A stretch of 17,979 nucleotides of DNA. Source: Candidatus Auribacterota bacterium (GTDB lineage: Bacteria; Auribacterota; JAFGBW01). This document shows, in pieces, positions 14,360-17,979 of this stretch. The stretch covers positions 1-17,979 of the forward strand of contig JAFGBW010000123.1 in NCBI GenBank assembly GCA_016932965.1, written 5' to 3'. Both the position numbers and the translations under genes were made by a program. The notes under the pieces are model-generated. The model was not told the origin of the DNA and did no database searches. It was given only the letters and a program-made list of their open reading frames with translations. How positions within the stretch are numbered: position 1 is the first letter of the stretch; each line of letters starts with the position of its first letter.

Positions 14360-17300
14360 ATGTTATTAAAAAGAATCACATTACTGGGTTTTAAGTCTTT
14401 TGCTGATAAAACCGATCTGGTTTTTACCAAAGGAGTTACCTCTATTGTTGGTCCTAACGGGGGCGGTAAAAGCAATATTGTGGATGCGATCCGCTGGGTT
14501 CTGGGTGAACAAAGTATCAAGACTCTTCGTGGTGCTAAAATGGAGGATGTCATCTTCAATGGCTGTGAATCCAGACAAGCAGCCGGTATGTGCGAAGTAT
14601 CCATCACTTTTGACAATGAAGACGGAATCCTGCCCATAGATTTTAAAGAGGTGACTGTCACCAGGCGCCTTTTTAAATCCGGCGAGAGCCAGTATCTCAT
14701 CAACAAGACCCAATGCCGTCTGAAGGATGTCCATGAATTATTCATCAACACCGGCATCGGTACCTCCTCATATTCCGTGATCGAACAGGGGGAAATGGAT
14801 CGGATCATCAATTCCAGGCCGGTTGACAGAAGGGAAATTTTCGAGGAAGCTGCCGGTATCACTAAATATAAATCCAAAAAAAAGGAAGCGGAGAGAAAAC
14901 TGAAATTCGCTGAGGATAATCTGCTTCGTTTGAAAGACATCATCGTTGAACTGGCCAAGCAGAAAGACAGCCTGTCCAGACAAGCCAGTAAAGCCAGACG
15001 GTATAAAAATTTGTCCCAGGAATTAAAAAACCTGGATTGCCAATACGCCAGACACAGGTATCAATTGCAGCTTTCTGAGATAGAATCAGTCAAAACCGCC
15101 CTTCGTAAGGCGGAAGAAAGTATTCTTAATGAAAAAGAAAATATCCGCAATCTGGAACAGGAACACAAAGAATATCAGGATAAACTGGCTCTTTTAGAAT
15201 TCCATGGGAAAGAACTGGCTGAAAAGAAGCATGCCATTGAAAATAGTCTGAATCAACACAGGCAGTCCATTGAGCATAATGAGTCGCGTATGGCTGATAT
15301 CCGCTCCAGAATTGAGGAGGACAACAGTGCAACGGTTGTCCATCAGGAAAAGAAAGATGAGCTTCATTCAGTTCTTCAACAAATCCAGCTTGAGAAAGAG
15401 CAGTTCATCCGTCTTTTTACGGAGAAGAAACAGGCTCTGGAGACTAGATCTGCTTCCATCAGCGGTATTTTTGTTCATCTGGAAGAAACGAAAGCCAGGA
15501 TTGCTTCCAGCAAAGAACAAATCGAATCCATCAAGACCTTGTATGCCGAGGCCCAGAACAAACTGGTGGAAAATCAGACTCATGAAAAGAACCTTGAAGA
15601 CCAGATGGAAAAATTGAATGAGGAAATAGAGGATATCAAGCTTTCCCTTTCATTTGAGGAAGAACAATTCGAGCGCATGAGGATATCCCTGGATTCGGCA
15701 AAATCCAGAAAGCTTGAATTATCCAAACGGATCGAGGAAAAGGAAAAGGAAATTCAGGAAAAAACCCAGGCTCTTTCTGACCTGGAAGCGGAAATGATAC
15801 GTATTTCTTCAGAACTGACTGAAAAAGACTCCAGAAAAAGCGTTCTGGAGGATATGAAAAATTCATACGAAGGCTTTTTTGCCGGTGTTCGCGGCATCAT
15901 GTTAAAAAAACAGGAGGACCCGGATTTAATGACCGGCGTGATCGGAGTGATTTCCGATGTGATCAAGGTTCAGCCTGAATATGAAGTCGCCGCGGAAGTC
16001 GCTCTGGGCACCCGTATTCAAAACATTCTTGTAGAAAAAGGTGAAGATGCCCAAAGAGCCATTGGATTTTTAAAAGATCACAAACTGGGACGTGCCACTT
16101 TTTTGCCGTTGGATATGGTCAAAATCAGGGAATCGAAAAAAGAGAAACCAACAGATCCTAGAATCCTTGGCTGCCTTCTGGATTTTATTCATTACGATTC
16201 TTTATATAAGGAAATCATGGAATCGTTGTTGAGTCATTTCCTGGTTGTCAGGGAATTGAAAGATGCCATGGATTTGATCCGGGAAGGGAAAAGCGGATTC
16301 AATTTCGTCACAATAGGCGGTGAATTGGTTGCTGGAACCGGCGCGATCACTGGCGGGGAAACCAAAGCTGCTGTCCGGGGATTTTTGAACAGGGAAAATG
16401 AAATCGTGGAATTGGATCAAGAGGTGAGGAATCTTAGGCAACTCCTTTTGGAAAAAAACGAACTCAGAAATGAACATAAGTGCAATATCCAGACAGAAAG
16501 GGAGAAAATCGAGGAATTAAAGATAAAGGCTGATTCAGCCTCTTCCGAACTGCATGATGTGGAGAGGGATTTTCAAAAAATCGTTTATACAAAGGAATCC
16601 TATCAAAAACGTCTGAATCAGCTTTACACCGAACTGGAACAGCTTTCCGGACATAAGAATTCACTGGTCCAGACCCGGGACGAGCTCAATCAGAAACTGA
16701 TGAGCAGCAGCAACCAGGATCAGAATTTGAATCAGACCCTTCTTACTGAGGAATCGGAACTGGAACAGATTCTCTCTTCGCTGACTGAGCAAAAGGAGAT
16801 CTCAGCAAGGGAAAAGGCCGAGATTGAAAGTCTGAATGAAAAAATCCTGTCATTGGATTCCCGGATCGCAGACGTAAGGAAGGAATTAGAAGAACGGGAC
16901 CAGTGGCTCAAGAATTTCGAACTCAATCAGAATCAGGCCAGAGAACTGATGCAAGACCTTCAAAAAGAAATCCAGGATTCCCAAAGGGCCATTGAATTAT
17001 ACCTTTCTCAGCAATCCCAGTTGTTCATCCTCCAGAAACAATTTGAAGAGGAATTGACCGCTTTAAAGAATTCCATTGATTCTTTTGACGGCAATCGTCA
17101 GGCCTTGCAGGAAAAAATTGACGGTTTGAATGAAAGTAATACTGCCTGGAAGGTGCAAATCGCAGAAATGGAGGGGAAAATCCTTTCATTGAGGGAACTC
17201 ATTTTTTCAAAATACCAGATTCGGATCGAGGAAATAGTCCAAGACAGCGCTTTAGAGTCTTTTTCATGGGACCAGGCATCTCAAAGAATCGAGGAACTGG

Positions 17301-17979
17301 AAACAAAAATCCGTCATTTGGGTCCGGTGAACCTGGCCGCCATTGAAGAACTGGAAGCCTTGCAGAAAAGGCTCACCTTCCTGACCGAGCAGGAACAGGA
17401 TCTGGTTGCAGCCAAAACGCAATTGATCGAAGTCATCGAAAAGATCAACATTTGCGCCACAAAAATGTTCCAGGAAACTTTTGAAAAAATCAAGGTGTAT
17501 TTCGGGGATATTTTCAAAGAGTTGTTCGGAGGCGGAAAATGCGAGATCACTATTTTAAATGAGCAGGGAATAGATTATCTGGAACAGGGAATCGATATTG
17601 TCGCCATGCCGCCTGAAAAACGGCCTCAAACCATCTCCCTTCTTTCAGGCGGAGAAAAAGCCCTGACGGCTGTGGCTCTTTTATTTGCCCTTTTTAAAGT
17701 CAAGCCATCGCCTTTCTGCGTGGTGGATGAGTTGGATGCCCCTTTAGATGAAGCGAACGTGATCCGATTTACCAGGCTGTTGAAATCTTTTACGGAAAAT
17801 ACCCAGTTCATCGTGATTACCCATAATAAAATCACGATCCAGATGGCTGATCTTCTATATGGAGTAACCCAGGAGGTGAAGGGAATTTCAAGGCTGATCT
17901 CCATGAAATTCGTGGATGAAGAACTGGAAGCCTTTCTCGCAGATATGCCTCATTCGGAAGAAGCGGTTTCAAGAATCAA
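14360..17979 (+). CDS. smc: chromosome segregation/condensin ATPase Smc (3' end cut by window edge)
   Basis: 1206 codons are visible, open at the right edge. Smc is the ATPase core of bacterial condensin (with ScpA/ScpB) and loads on the chromosome to fold and separate it. The ATG at 14360 gives MLLKRITLLGFKSFADK. Walker A is GPNGGGKSN (31-39), where most homologues have Ser or Cys in place of the middle Gly. The Q-loop region (ITFDNE...SVIEQGEMDRIINSRPVDRR) and EEAAGITKYK are present. A long coiled coil runs from about 170 to 510. The hinge is at about 515-680 (GVIGVISDVIKV...GGELVAGTGAITGG). A returning coiled coil runs from about 690 to 1010. The C-terminal head has the ABC signature LSGGEK (from 1095) and Walker B FCVVDELDAPLDEAN (Asp1123, Glu1124). 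Only a short tail should be missing. No Shine-Dalgarno site is seen upstream. Confidence 0.96.
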   Translation, partial: MLLKRITLLGFKSFADKTDLVFTKGVTSIVGPNGGGKSNIVDAIRWVLGEQSIKTLRGAKMEDVIFNGCESRQAAGMCEVSITFDNEDGILPIDFKEVTVTRRLFKSGESQYLINKTQCRLKDVHELFINTGIGTSSYSVIEQGEMDRIINSRPVDRREIFEEAAGITKYKSKKKEAERKLKFAEDNLLRLKDIIVELAKQKDSLSRQASKARRYKNLSQELKNLDCQYARHRYQLQLSEIESVKTALRKAEESILNEKENIRNLEQEHKEYQDKLALLEFHGKELAEKKHAIENSLNQHRQSIEHNESRMADIRSRIEEDNSATVVHQEKKDELHSVLQQIQLEKEQFIRLFTEKKQALETRSASISGIFVHLEETKARIASSKEQIESIKTLYAEAQNKLVENQTHEKNLEDQMEKLNEEIEDIKLSLSFEEEQFERMRISLDSAKSRKLELSKRIEEKEKEIQEKTQALSDLEAEMIRISSELTEKDSRKSVLEDMKNSYEGFFAGVRGIMLKKQEDPDLMTGVIGVISDVIKVQPEYEVAAEVALGTRIQNILVEKGEDAQRAIGFLKDHKLGRATFLPLDMVKIRESKKEKPTDPRILGCLLDFIHYDSLYKEIMESLLSHFLVVRELKDAMDLIREGKSGFNFVTIGGELVAGTGAITGGETKAAVRGFLNRENEIVELDQEVRNLRQLLLEKNELRNEHKCNIQTEREKIEELKIKADSASSELHDVERDFQKIVYTKESYQKRLNQLYTELEQLSGHKNSLVQTRDELNQKLMSSSNQDQNLNQTLLTEESELEQILSSLTEQKEISAREKAEIESLNEKILSLDSRIADVRKELEERDQWLKNFELNQNQARELMQDLQKEIQDSQRAIELYLSQQSQLFILQKQFEEELTALKNSIDSFDGNRQALQEKIDGLNESNTAWKVQIAEMEGKILSLRELIFSKYQIRIEEIVQDSALESFSWDQASQRIEELETKIRHLGPVNLAAIEELEALQKRLTFLTEQEQDLVAAKTQLIEVIEKINICATKMFQETFEKIKVYFGDIFKELFGGGKCEITILNEQGIDYLEQGIDIVAMPPEKRPQTISLLSGGEKALTAVALLFALFKVKPSPFCVVDELDAPLDEANVIRFTRLLKSFTENTQFIVITHNKITIQMADLLYGVTQEVKGISRLISMKFVDEELEAFLADMPHSEEAVSRI

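Noticed and set aside
14323-14958. A 211-codon minus-strand open frame
   Set aside because: It lies opposite the start of smc; the Ser/Leu-rich translation is typical of antisense reading.

Overview
The window comes from a diderm (Gram-negative-type) bacterium of moderate GC. It carries secreted proteins with Sec-type signal peptides, a predicted outer-membrane barrel protein, periplasmic Deg-type proteases and a YjfB-like putative motility protein, beside housekeeping genes (orn, a U32 peptidase-family RNA hydroxylation protein, GTP-type pckG, smc). I cannot fix the phylum from this sequence. The simple-sequence intergenic repeats and Deg9-like proteases would fit a Desulfobacterota- or Omnitrophota-like lineage, but that is inference.

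Left half (1-8191, all minus strand): transcription runs right to left. A very large membrane protein of 1252 aa (4433-8191) joins a multi-spanning GT-C-type glycosyltransferase-like part to a long extracytoplasmic tail ending in a GH5-like (TIM-barrel) hydrolase domain. It is followed by two paralogous Deg9-like PDZ proteases with a 4-bp start/stop overlap. The first (2858-4378) has an intact His/Asp/Ser triad. The second (1359-2861) has lost His and Ser and looks like a pseudoprotease. Further downstream are a predicted outer-membrane beta-barrel protein (580-1251) and the start of an LPP20/FlgT-N-like secreted protein that runs off the left edge (1-396). The first three genes probably form one operon acting at the cell envelope. 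The last two may have their own promoters.

Middle (8192-9765): a 481-bp non-coding region holds nested inverted repeats and a perfect hairpin, and looks like a small non-autonomous element or a degenerate repeat. Then come a short YjfB-like gene and oligoribonuclease (orn), both minus strand. A divergent intergenic region with a strong hairpin separates them from the plus-strand block.

Right half (9766-17979, all plus strand): a small unknown protein, a full-length U32 family protein (RlhA/TrhP-like), GTP-dependent PEP carboxykinase, a repeat-containing spacer, and chromosome-segregation ATPase Smc, truncated by the right edge close to its C-terminus.

The least ordinary parts are the glycosyltransferase/GH5 fusion with its linked protease/pseudoprotease pair, and the nested-palindrome region at 8221-8560.
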